Positions 37,801 through 45,450 of a stretch of 64,000 bases of DNA are shown here, in pieces; the stretch's first letter is position 1; every line of letters starts with the position of its first letter. Both the position numbers and the translations under genes were made by a program. Source of the DNA: Acuticoccus sp051016205 (GTDB lineage: Bacteria; Pseudomonadota; Alphaproteobacteria; Rhizobiales; Amorphaceae); assembly GCA_051016205.1 (NCBI GenBank), contig CP136534.1:1178001-1242000 (forward strand). Direction: 5' to 3'. The notes under the pieces were generated by a model. The model saw only the letters and a list, made by a program, of their open reading frames with translations. It searched no databases and had not been told where the DNA came from.

Positions 37801-38001
37801 TTCGAGACAAGCCGACAGGCGCAGTTTCTCATTCCCCTCGCGGTCACCTTTATCTACGGTCTTCTCGCATCCACGATGATAGTGACGACGCTAATCCCAG
37901 TTTTCTTCGCAATTGTAGAGGATCTGCGCAGCATAGTGACCAAGATTTACCGTGTTCGAACTGAATCCCATGCGGCAGACGAAAGTCGTGAGCATTCTTG
38001 A
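34831..38001 (+). CDS. RND-family efflux pump, inner-membrane subunit
   Basis: A 1056-aa proton-driven pump of the AcrB/HAE type. Two repeats each begin with a membrane segment (TAANILMIIMVALGLLGANN at residues ~28-47) and a large periplasmic loop. The family block PTIEVPIIVVQVEWPGAS follows the first segment. TM4 carries the proton-relay Asp pair (GIIVDDAIVVGE, about residues 409-410), and the second half has the matching GVLVNDSIILIDRT. A TTG overlapping the adaptor's stop is the start. No outer-membrane TolC-type gene is in the window, so a channel encoded elsewhere would be needed. Placement between the P450 and the RTX lipase suggests export of the cluster's product; the substrate is not known. 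Confidence 0.92.
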   Translation: MSDPGQNETVRAEQQQGGLIATFVRHPTAANILMIIMVALGLLGANNLQVQFFPTIEVPIIVVQVEWPGASAADVESQILDALEPELRFLDGVRATNGMAREGSAQITLEFDADEDMQKALADAERAVAEVATLPTEAETPTVSRVTFYEPVTKIAITGPFGEEQLKHYARLMRDGLLADGIEQVELIGIREEEIAVLVPEAAQRELDLTIAQIAERVRSGVQNIPAGTLEGAREIQLRSVETRQTPEEIAQIEVRALPNGEKITIADIATVQTRFDRNAAVGQIKGRPAVELRVKRALSADTLETQAIVDAYLERARAELPPTLQIKQYDTTGEFVVQRIAVLLENGILGLVLVLVALSVFLNVRTAFWVAVGIPVAILGTLGIVWLTGQSLNMVSVFSLIMMIGIIVDDAIVVGEQIAVQSEEGLPPHAASIRGARSMLKPVMAATLTTAAAFLPIFAITGPIGQVMQVIPMVVIAVLIASTMECFLILPAHLSHFRAKNREPSAFRRRFDAGFARFRDHHFRRFLVRVVEWRYAFAAFLFALLVALVGLIAGERLKSHFFLAPEAEIVRASIVFVPGVPLDDQTEALMMIEAALQAAEASLAEPGNPLVNATFTTVGAYEVFDKIRLQNVAQIEIALTSSEAREVPTDTLIAAWREAIPPIAGVTDIAVSPVDRALTARAIEVQLQDAPIGTLKAAAVAVAEELRRFAGVNAVVDNLPYGKEELIIGVSASGSALGFTMEDVGLQVRNLVEGATADRFARGDEEVVVKVLRDSREQRPDLEVLPLQNSAGQWVPFSEVATLREADSFAIIRRAEGKRTVTVSADVDTTLTSASRVVAALNESFLPAISERYGVTVTFDGQTRQQNESFEDLFLGLSLAGIFIYAILALVLESYVRPLFVMAIIPFGAVGALAGHLVMGIDLTIVSFVGFLGLTGVLVNDSIILIDRTAQRISAGEALKAAAIAASQDRLRAVILTSVTTILGLLPLLFETSRQAQFLIPLAVTFIYGLLASTMIVTTLIPVFFAIVEDLRSIVTKIYRVRTESHAADESREHS

Positions 38002-38197
38002 CGGCAAATGAAACTATGTGCAGCCTTCACATTACCTTCACAAAACGTGCTGATCGCAAGTACGAAGCCTGTGTCCTGCATGCGGGTATTTTGTTGTTGA
38101 CGCGATGACTACGAAGTATAGAGTCGAGCCACCCTTAGATCCATTCTCAGCGTGCTCTGTCTGTATCTTGTCGGCTGGGTGACGAAGGAAAACAAAC

Positions 38198-39565
38198 ATG
38201 GGCATTTTCGACTTTGAGGGCCTGTCAACAGACGAGATCAACACCCTGGTCGCGCTGGCGCAGGCGTCCTACTATCCGGACGTGCTTCCCGGCGTTCCGG
38301 GCACACCGCCTGCAGGCTGGAACACGCTCGTCGCTGAAGATCTGAAGTTCACCGGCGGTCTCCTTTCAGGAACCTTCCAAGGGGACTACTTCGTCGCAGG
38401 GCTTCAGGCGCTTTTCTCGGCGGCGGCGCGCGTCATGCAGAAAGACGATACGCTTGTCGTGTCCTTCCAAGGTACCGACCAACTCATAGAGACGCTGCTC
38501 TATACGGAAATCGGCAATACGGACGTCTACATAGAAAACTTCAAGGCGCTTCTGGAAGCCGTTGCGCAGTATGCCGAAGACGAAGGAATCGGCACCATCT
38601 GGATTACAGGGCACAGTCTGGGTGCTGCGGCCGTCAACGAGCTCAATGATATCAAAGACACCGCGTTTGATGGCGCGTTCTCTGAAGCCGTATTTGTCTC
38701 GTTTGCCACGCCGGAACTCTTCGAAGGCGCTGATGATGTCTTAAACATCGGTTACACGAACGACCCGGTCTTCAAGTCAGTCGAACAAGGCGGCACCTTC
38801 GAGTCTGCCACCAACAACATACTTTACTATAACATTTCATATCTCTCAGGGCAAGAAAACTCAGGCTCCACGGCTGCGGAAGTACTAAACCTGGTCGAAG
38901 GCCTTCTATTCGTTCACAATATTCCAAACTATATCGACGGCGTCGGGCGCATAACACAATCTGAGTTTTATGATGAGATGACGCGAGACAGTTATGTCAT
39001 CGTGGATGACTTTTTTGGGACAGTAAAAGCGCTCGAAGGGACTGATTTCTTTGGACAGGCCACATACTTTATTGGCTCGGATGACAACGACCGTATCGTC
39101 GGTGGAACGGCAAACGACTCCATTGAGGGTTTTGGCGGGAACGACCGTCTACTTGGCGGCGATGGCGACGATGTCATCTTAGGGGGCGAAGGCCGCGATC
39201 TTCTTCGAGGGCAGAGCGGCAACGACATGTTAAGCGGCGGGGACGGCAATGACCGAGTGGTCGGCGGGGCCGGTGATGATACACTGAAAGGCGATGCCGG
39301 GATCGACAGGCTCATCGGTGGCGATGGAAGCGATCACTACATCGTTGATTTTTCGCAACCCTTCGGCGTTGACACAATTCTCTTCGACGTCGCTGAAGAC
39401 AGTCTGGAGTTTGAGAACTCCGGTTTGACGCTTCAGGATCTGGAGGCGGCATACACGGCTGGCTTCGCGGCCGGCACCTTCGACTTCGGGGCTCAAGGAA
39501 CGATCGTGCTTGTGGGCTTCGGTGTCGGTCTCGGCTTCAGCGTTGACGATGTGATCCTGAGCTGA
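38198..39565 (+). CDS. RTX lipase (class 3-like alpha/beta hydrolase with calcium repeats)
   Basis: A 455-aa secreted esterase/lipase candidate. The nucleophile elbow is GHSLG (residues ~138-142, in IWITGHSLGAAAVNEL). A downstream Asp (YTNDPVFK) and His (LLFVHNIPNYIDG) could complete the Ser-Asp-His triad in the order known from PML-type bacterial RTX lipases. From residue ~291 come five or so nonapeptides (GGNDRLLGGDGDDVILGG and on), then a ~100-residue tail ending in DDVILS. There is no signal peptide, consistent with type I secretion. It follows the RND pump gene after a 196-bp gap containing nothing I recognise, and precedes the second propeller gene. It may act on lipids, including an ester of the cluster's product. 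Confidence 0.88.
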   Translation: MGIFDFEGLSTDEINTLVALAQASYYPDVLPGVPGTPPAGWNTLVAEDLKFTGGLLSGTFQGDYFVAGLQALFSAAARVMQKDDTLVVSFQGTDQLIETLLYTEIGNTDVYIENFKALLEAVAQYAEDEGIGTIWITGHSLGAAAVNELNDIKDTAFDGAFSEAVFVSFATPELFEGADDVLNIGYTNDPVFKSVEQGGTFESATNNILYYNISYLSGQENSGSTAAEVLNLVEGLLFVHNIPNYIDGVGRITQSEFYDEMTRDSYVIVDDFFGTVKALEGTDFFGQATYFIGSDDNDRIVGGTANDSIEGFGGNDRLLGGDGDDVILGGEGRDLLRGQSGNDMLSGGDGNDRVVGGAGDDTLKGDAGIDRLIGGDGSDHYIVDFSQPFGVDTILFDVAEDSLEFENSGLTLQDLEAAYTAGFAAGTFDFGAQGTIVLVGFGVGLGFSVDDVILS

Positions 39566-39626
39566 CGGGAAATGTAGCCTTCTAGCGGTTGCTGAAGTGT
39601 AAGGGCAAATTTACAATGAAATTAAA

Positions 39627-39661
39627 TGCCTCCGCCTAGGGCAATGTCCTAGGCAGAGGCA
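39627..39661 (+). terminator. 14-bp hairpin between RTX lipase and second propeller gene
   Basis: TGCCTCCGCCTAGG (39627-39640) pairs with CCTAGGCAGAGGCA (39648-39661) with one mismatch and a 7-nt loop. It stands 61 bp after the lipase stop and 31 bp before the next start. There is no T run, so it may be a processing or stabilising stem in a common transcript as easily as a terminator. Confidence 0.5.
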
Positions 39662-39692
39662 CCACTGATGTTGAAACCCTACGAGGCCGACC

Positions 39693-42209
39693 ATGGACAA
39701 CGCCGACCTTGGCACTCAGATTTTTCTGTATACGCCCGATGACGGCGTCTTCGAGGAGCTAACGGAGCTCGTCGGTGCCGGTTTCGGGAACTATCAGAAC
39801 AAATATACATGGTCGGCAACGCTATTTGACGGCAACGATGAGGATCTGGTCCCGGAACTTTATGTGGGGACCCTCAATTCGCAATCGGACTTTTTGGGTC
39901 TCATCACTGCCGGCTTACGTCTTGATGCGCTTTTCAGTACGGGAACGCTTCCGCTGACGGATTTTGTCGGTTTCTCCAGTGACTCTTTTTCCGAATTCCT
40001 CGCGACCGACTTTCCGAACGTTATTAATTCTACCGGTCCCGAGCTTTGGAAGTACGACTTTACGACAAAGACGTGGACGAAGACGCTGGATGTGGCGTCT
40101 GCAGGCGGCGAACTCGATGACAACGACATCGGTTTCCGCGATGCAGTGTCGGCGAACGGAAAGCTCTTCGTCGGCACCTCCACATCGCTGGTTTTCAATG
40201 CGTTGAGTGGCGGCGAGAACGAAGCCAAGCTGTTCGTATCCGAAGATGGCGAGAACTTTGAGCGGTTGACCGGCGGACCACTCGACCCCGCTGAGGGCAA
40301 CACGTCGATACGCGCGCTCGTAGAAGTCCAGCTGAGCGATGACCCAACCGACACGGGCCTCCTTGTCGGAACAGGAAACATCAACAGCGGCGCACAGTTG
40401 TGGATTTACGGCAACGACGGGAGTTGGACTGAAGTTGCCCGGTTTGACGGAACAGACCTCCCGTTCACAGCCACGGTCTCGGAGATTTTCCAGTTCGACG
40501 TCGGCGATGACCTCAAGACTTACGTGGGCACTTGGTTCGAGTATGGCGTTTTCGAACTCAACCTCGAAACGCTGAGCCTTGAAAATGTAAGCCCACCCAA
40601 TCCGCCGACGGACAGCGACAACGGCGTCATGCAGTTTGCTGAGTATGATGGCTACCTCTACGTCGGAAGCGTCGACTATGATGGCGGCGCAAGCCTCTAC
40701 CGGAGCCAAGACCCCTCGCTTGGTTGGGAGCCGGCGATCACCACTGACGGCTTTGAGAATCTCCTGCCGGACTACTACGGGGACGAAGCCGGAAAGGTCG
40801 AAGCGCCCGTCTATCTCTGGTCAATGAATGCAATCGGCGATTCCCTCTACATTGGTGACTTTAACCCCGACCAAGGAACACTTTTACGGCTGACACACGA
40901 CGAAGACGATAACGTCACCGTCTCCGTCGTTCCGAGCGAGGACAGTCCGCAGGAGTTCGGCAGCGGCGGCATTGGACTGCGCAAGTTTGTTCCTATCGAA
41001 CTGGACGCTCAGGGCCTCCCGACTGTCGAGCAAGGCGCGCCGAACGCGCTCATTATGGGTTCTGCGGACGATGCGCAAACGCTTGGCGACAACTCGCCGC
41101 TCGACCGGGTTCAGTCACCCAGCGGCGAGTTCGTCACAGGCACATCCTGGAGCGGCGAAATCCTGACGGGTGGAGAGGGTGAAGATATCATCCTCGGGGG
41201 TGCCGGCGATGATGTCATCGAAGCGCGCGGGGAAGACGATATCGTCATCGCTGACGCGTTCGGCCTTGGCTTTCAGGGGGACGACACTGTAAAGGGCGGC
41301 GCAGGTGATGACCTTGTTTTCGGCAATACTGGGGACGATTTCATCCAAGGTCAGCGTGACGAAGACGTCCTTGTTGGTGGCAGCGGCCGCGACACGATCA
41401 AGGGTGGTAGCAACATCGATCTGATCATCGGTGACTTTTTAACCGACCTCCCTTTGTCCGGCTTTGTGGCACCGAACCTTGGGCAGGATGACCAACCTGT
41501 TCCAGACGAACCTTCCATGGACGATCCGCTTGGCGATTTCATTGCAGGCCTCAGCGAGGTCCTCGGTGCGCCCATCGAAACGGCGATCACGCTGTTGAAT
41601 GCGTTCTCTCGATTCGATGACGCGCTTTATGGCGGCAAGGGCAACGACATCGTCTTCGCTGGCCTTGGCAACGATCGTGCCTTTGGCGGAGCGGGCGAAG
41701 ACGTCTTGAATGGTATGGACGGCCGTGACCGGCTCTTCGGAGGCGCCGACGACGACATCCTCGACGGTGGTGCTGGCAACGACATCGTACGTGGCCAGAG
41801 TGGCGACGATGTGATTGTCACCGGTCTTGGCAACGACACCCTCTTCGGCAATCGGGGCAACGATCGCTTCCTGGTTCTTGGCGAGGAGGGGGCAGAGACG
41901 GTGGACACAGGCAACGATGTGATCGTCGGGTTTAGGGAAGGTGAGGACGCCATCGATCTCTCGGCCTTCTTCCAGCGAGAGAATCCCTTTATTCCGGGCC
42001 CACCCGTCGACTTCGCTGTCGCTGTCGAGCCCGCCTTCTCCGAGAGTGATGACGGTTGGCTGATTATCGACCTCAGTGGGCTCAGCGGCAACGTCGATGG
42101 AACGGGAACCATCGTCGTACAAGGTCTCCGATTCGAGGATGCCGACATCACAGACTTCAAGCTCGGCACCGTCTTGACCCCTGAAGCCGACTTCGGCGGC
42201 TTTTTCTAG
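39693..42209 (+). CDS. secreted beta-propeller/RTX protein, paralogue 2
   Basis: An 838-aa paralogue of 29074-31668 with the same order of parts. The N-terminus matches closely (DLGTQIFLYTPDDG against DLGAEVFLYEPGEP; NKYTWSATLFDGNDED). The propeller-like repeats recur: PELYVGTL, GKLFVGTST, GLLVGTGN, KTYVGTWF, GYLYVGSVDYDGGASLY, DSLYIGDFN and ALIMGSAD. RTX block one starts at residue ~483. A hydrophobic helical insert lies at ~578-643 (FIAGLSEVLGAPIETAITLL), then RTX block two (GGAGEDVLNGMDGRDRLFGG) and a repeat-free tail. No signal peptide is visible, so type I secretion is expected. The pair flanks the P450/efflux/lipase genes, which suggests duplication and retention. Molecular role unknown. 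Confidence 0.85.
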   Translation: MDNADLGTQIFLYTPDDGVFEELTELVGAGFGNYQNKYTWSATLFDGNDEDLVPELYVGTLNSQSDFLGLITAGLRLDALFSTGTLPLTDFVGFSSDSFSEFLATDFPNVINSTGPELWKYDFTTKTWTKTLDVASAGGELDDNDIGFRDAVSANGKLFVGTSTSLVFNALSGGENEAKLFVSEDGENFERLTGGPLDPAEGNTSIRALVEVQLSDDPTDTGLLVGTGNINSGAQLWIYGNDGSWTEVARFDGTDLPFTATVSEIFQFDVGDDLKTYVGTWFEYGVFELNLETLSLENVSPPNPPTDSDNGVMQFAEYDGYLYVGSVDYDGGASLYRSQDPSLGWEPAITTDGFENLLPDYYGDEAGKVEAPVYLWSMNAIGDSLYIGDFNPDQGTLLRLTHDEDDNVTVSVVPSEDSPQEFGSGGIGLRKFVPIELDAQGLPTVEQGAPNALIMGSADDAQTLGDNSPLDRVQSPSGEFVTGTSWSGEILTGGEGEDIILGGAGDDVIEARGEDDIVIADAFGLGFQGDDTVKGGAGDDLVFGNTGDDFIQGQRDEDVLVGGSGRDTIKGGSNIDLIIGDFLTDLPLSGFVAPNLGQDDQPVPDEPSMDDPLGDFIAGLSEVLGAPIETAITLLNAFSRFDDALYGGKGNDIVFAGLGNDRAFGGAGEDVLNGMDGRDRLFGGADDDILDGGAGNDIVRGQSGDDVIVTGLGNDTLFGNRGNDRFLVLGEEGAETVDTGNDVIVGFREGEDAIDLSAFFQRENPFIPGPPVDFAVAVEPAFSESDDGWLIIDLSGLSGNVDGTGTIVVQGLRFEDADITDFKLGTVLTPEADFGGFF

Positions 42210-42615
42210 ACGTGGAAGCTATGAAGGTTATTCATCCGAGTCCGGAATGCGAGGCTTTGGTTGCCCCATTCACGCGTCCTGACCGGGGGAACGTGCACAA
42301 GAATGTGCGCATGACCGACCACGGTCGAGGCGGTCTCGACCGCACCGCCTACAAATGGCTGGCACGGCATCGGGCGGGGGCGAGTGCATGCTTCACGACA
42401 GGAAGTTGGCCCCCGCCCACTTGAGGCACGTGACCCCAACCGATGTTCTCGATCCGGCCGATGCGCCGACCCATCTCGATTGTATGGAGAAGTGGACACC
42501 TCCGATAACCCGGCCCTGGGCTGGCCGTAATGGGCTGTAGGGTTCGTTTGACGCCGAGGGTGCTGGCGGCTGTTTGTGTCGGCGCGGGACGTTGGATGGG
42601 TAGCGCTCGAGACCG

Positions 42616-43204
42616 TCAGGCAGGCGCAGTTCGCCGGTCGAGCCAGCACCATCGCTTCATGTTGAAGCCCTTGTTGGCGAGAGTGGCGGTCGCGGTGGCG
42701 CGCCAGGCCGTTAGTGCGGATCACGAGACCCATCGGGCCTTTCTGGTGTGCGAAGGGGTGCTCGACATGGGCGCGGACGGCCGACTTCTTGGCGTCGGCC
42801 CGCGCGTGGTGTCGGGGCATCGGCTTGCCGCGCGGCTTCCTGCGGTGGATCCGGCTGACCTTGCCGAGGTCGCCAGATATCGCTCGTTCGCCGCTGAGCG
42901 TTAGGCCTTACCGGCCCATACACTCTCTGCCGTGTTGTTCGGATCGATCAACCCTTTGCGACGCTGCGCCCCGTCGTGGGCCGCAGCGTCCGTCACCGGT
43001 TGCCGGCGGATGATGCCGTGCCGGCGGTCGAAGGAGATGTGCGACTTGTAACCGAACGCCGGCACGGCGATGTCCACCTGGGTCGAGCCATCCGCGGCGG
43101 GCTTGGCCTTGGAGACCTTCATCGCCCAACGCGCGTCAGAGTCTTTCTGGCCCGCCTTGGCAGGCTCCTCGGGCCAGATCTCGTGCGCCGACCGGCCATC
43201 CTTG
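42616..43204 (-). pseudogene. IS5-family transposase, C-terminal part
   Basis: Minus-strand reading gives SAHEIWPEEPAKAGQKDSD, VDIAVPAFGYKSHISFDRR, then after breaks AVRAHVEHPFAHQK and ATLANKGFNMKRWCWLDR. A TAA at 42901-42903 replaces an expected Tyr, and at least two frameshifts follow. Upstream, the codons continue exactly from the N-terminal part at 48233 once IS66 is removed (EKAALK-DGRSAH). Confidence 0.75.
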
Positions 43205-43300
43205 ATATGCGTTCGCCGTGCCCGACCTCGCGCTGGTTTTGGTAGGGGCGAGTCTTGTGGAATGGGCGTTCGAAAAGTGTCCGCGTATTGATCAGCGGAC

Positions 43301-43642
43301 ATGTCACGTATGAGCGGTGATTCGACAACTGTGCGTTGGCGCCGACGCTATGACGTCGACTTCAAGCGTAGAATCGTCAGAGAGGCGAATGCACCCGGTG
43401 CGTCGGTTGCCGCTGTGGCGCGGCGGTACGGCCTGAACACAAACATGGTGTTCATCTGGCGCCGTGATCCGGAGTCCGCACCGCATGCGGCAGAGCCCGT
43501 CTTTCTCCTGGTCGAGGTGGGCGCGAGCAGCGCCTCGATACGCACGGACCACGTCGAGGCGGCGACCGTGTCCGACGGCGAGATTGTTGTTAGGCTCGAC
43601 TGCGGGGCGGAAGTGATGTGCCGCTGTGCCGCGGGGTCGTGA
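43301..43642 (+). CDS. tnpA: IS66 accessory protein TnpA
   Basis: A 113-aa helix-turn-helix protein of the Transposase_8 type that begins IS66 operons. The HTH is visible as RRIVREANAPGASVAAVARRYG followed by LNTNMVFIWRRD (residues ~22-55). The rest is a variable acidic tail. The frame is intact, but the element's other genes are broken, so it is probably a relic. tnpB follows after a 46-bp gap. Confidence 0.8.
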   Translation: MSRMSGDSTTVRWRRRYDVDFKRRIVREANAPGASVAAVARRYGLNTNMVFIWRRDPESAPHAAEPVFLLVEVGASSASIRTDHVEAATVSDGEIVVRLDCGAEVMCRCAAGS

Positions 43643-43688
43643 ACGAGGACGCCCTCGAGAGGGTGCTGCGGGCCGTGAGACGCAGCGC

Positions 43689-44037
43689 ATGATCCTGCTG
43701 CCGGCCTCGACCCGGATCTGGCTCCCAGCTGGCGTGACCGACATGGGCAAAAGCTTCAACGGACTCGCGGTGCTGGCCGAGACGATCCTCAAGGAAGACC
43801 CGTTCAACGCGCATTTGTACATGTTCCGAAGCCGACGCGGCGATCTGATCAAGGTGATCTGGTGGGACGGTCAGGGCTCGTGCTTGTTGTCAAAGCGGCT
43901 CGGGCGGGGCCACTGCGTGTGGCCGTCGCCGGCGGACGGGCGCGTGGCGGTGACGAAGTCGGCAGATCGCCATGCTCCTTGAAGGCATCGACTGGCGCGC
44001 GCCGCAACGCACCTGGTGTCCGCTGATCGCAGGATGA
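43689..44037 (+). pseudogene. tnpB: IS66 Orf2 (TnpB), frameshifted
   Basis: Begins MILLPASTRIWLPAGVTDMG and continues through SFNGLAVLAETIL, HLYMFRSRRGDLIKVIWWDG and SKRLGRGHCVWPSPADG, the standard 115-aa IS66 Orf2. Near 43945 the frame shifts; the proper ending (QIAMLLEGIDWRAPQRTW, stop at 44035) is in another frame. Inactive. Confidence 0.8.
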
Positions 44038-44076
44038 AGGCCGCCGGATAGGACGCGAAACACGCAGGATTCGGTC

Positions 44077-45420
44077 ATGCCGAGCACGCTGGCCGATCTT
44101 CCCGACGACGTCGACCCCCTCAAGGCAATTGTAGCGACGACCCGGGCAGAACTCGCCTTGCGCGACTTCCCGATTGAGAAGCTCAAGCACCAGCTGAGCG
44201 GGCTGAAGCGACATCGCTTCAGCACGTCCGCCGAGGGGCTCGAGCAACTCCAGCTAACGCTGGAAGACCTCGAGATCACGCACTCGGGTGAAGGTAGCCC
44301 TGTGCCGTCACCAGCGGGCGTGCCGAAGGCCAAGCCCGTGCACAAGCCGCTCCCCGGTCATCTGCCGCGCCGGGACGCGGTCCTCTCGCCGGGCACGGCG
44401 TGCGATCGGTGCGGCGGGAGGCTGAAGCTGCTCGGCGAGGACGTGTTTGAAGAGCTGGAGTACGCTCCCGGCCGCTTCGTCGTGCACCGCGCGCGCGTTG
44501 CGCGCAAGATTTGGCAACTGTCCGGCTGTGCCGGACGGGCGGCTGCGCATGGCATGAGCGTGCTGCGAGGCGGTCCTTCAGGCGCCGCTGCCGTCGCGCC
44601 CGATCGAGCGTGGCCGGCCCGGACCTGGGCTCATCGCGCACGTCCTCACCGCCAAGTACGCTGATCACCTGCCGCTCTACCGCCAGAGCCAGATCTTCGA
44701 GCGCTATGGCCTCGATCTGGAGCGGTCCACACTCGCCGGCTGGGTTGGTCAGGCGACGCGCCTTCTTGAGCCGCTCGCCGATGCGATCGGCCGGCACGTG
44801 TGCCAAGCGCAAGCGATCTTCGCCGACGATACGCCTATGCGGGTTCTCTCGCCCGGCACGGGCGGCAAGACAACGACGGGCCGAATATGGGTCTACGCCA
44901 GCGATGAGCGGCCATGGGCAAGCGCAACACCACCTGCGGCCTGGTACCGCTTCTCGCCGGACCGCAAAGGGATCTATCCCCGGACCCACCTCGCCGGGTT
45001 CAGCGGCTTCATGCACGCCGACGGCTATGCCGGCTTCAATGACATCACGCGCTCCGGCGCGGTGCGCGAGGTCGTCTGCCTTGCCCACCTCCGACGCAAG
45101 TTCGTCGACGTCGCCACCGCGCAAGGCTTGTCGGTGGCCGAAGAGACGCTGCGACGCATCGCGGAGCTCTATGGGTGGAAGAGAGGATCAAAGGCAAGCC
45201 GCCCGACGAGCGCGACAAGATCCGACAGGCCGAGACGAAGCCCCGCTTCGACGCGCTCGTGGCGTTCCTGACGACCACGCCGAGGCAGGTATCCGGCAAG
45301 TCCTCGCTCAGTCAGGCGATCTGCTACGCACTCACCCGGCTGCCGTGGCTCGGGGCGATCTTCGAGAACGGGATCCTCGAGATCGACAACAATACGGCCG
45401 AGCGGGCCGTGCGCGGCATC
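44077..45420 (+). pseudogene. tnpC: IS66 transposase TnpC, 5' part
   Basis: N-terminal coiled region (LADLPDDVDPLKAIVATTRA, LKRHRFSTSAEGLEQLQ) and the zinc-finger block (CDRCGGRLKLLGED) precede a frameshift near 44560. The DDE domain resumes as FADDTPMRVLSPGTGG and MHADGYAGFNDITRSG, then after another shift LEIDNNTAERAVRGIA. The frame is cut at 45421 by the serine-recombinase element; the last part is at 47987-48182. At least two frameshifts make it dead. Confidence 0.8.
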
Positions 45421-45450
45421 GCCGGGGTGGAGTCATACTGCACCTCTTTC

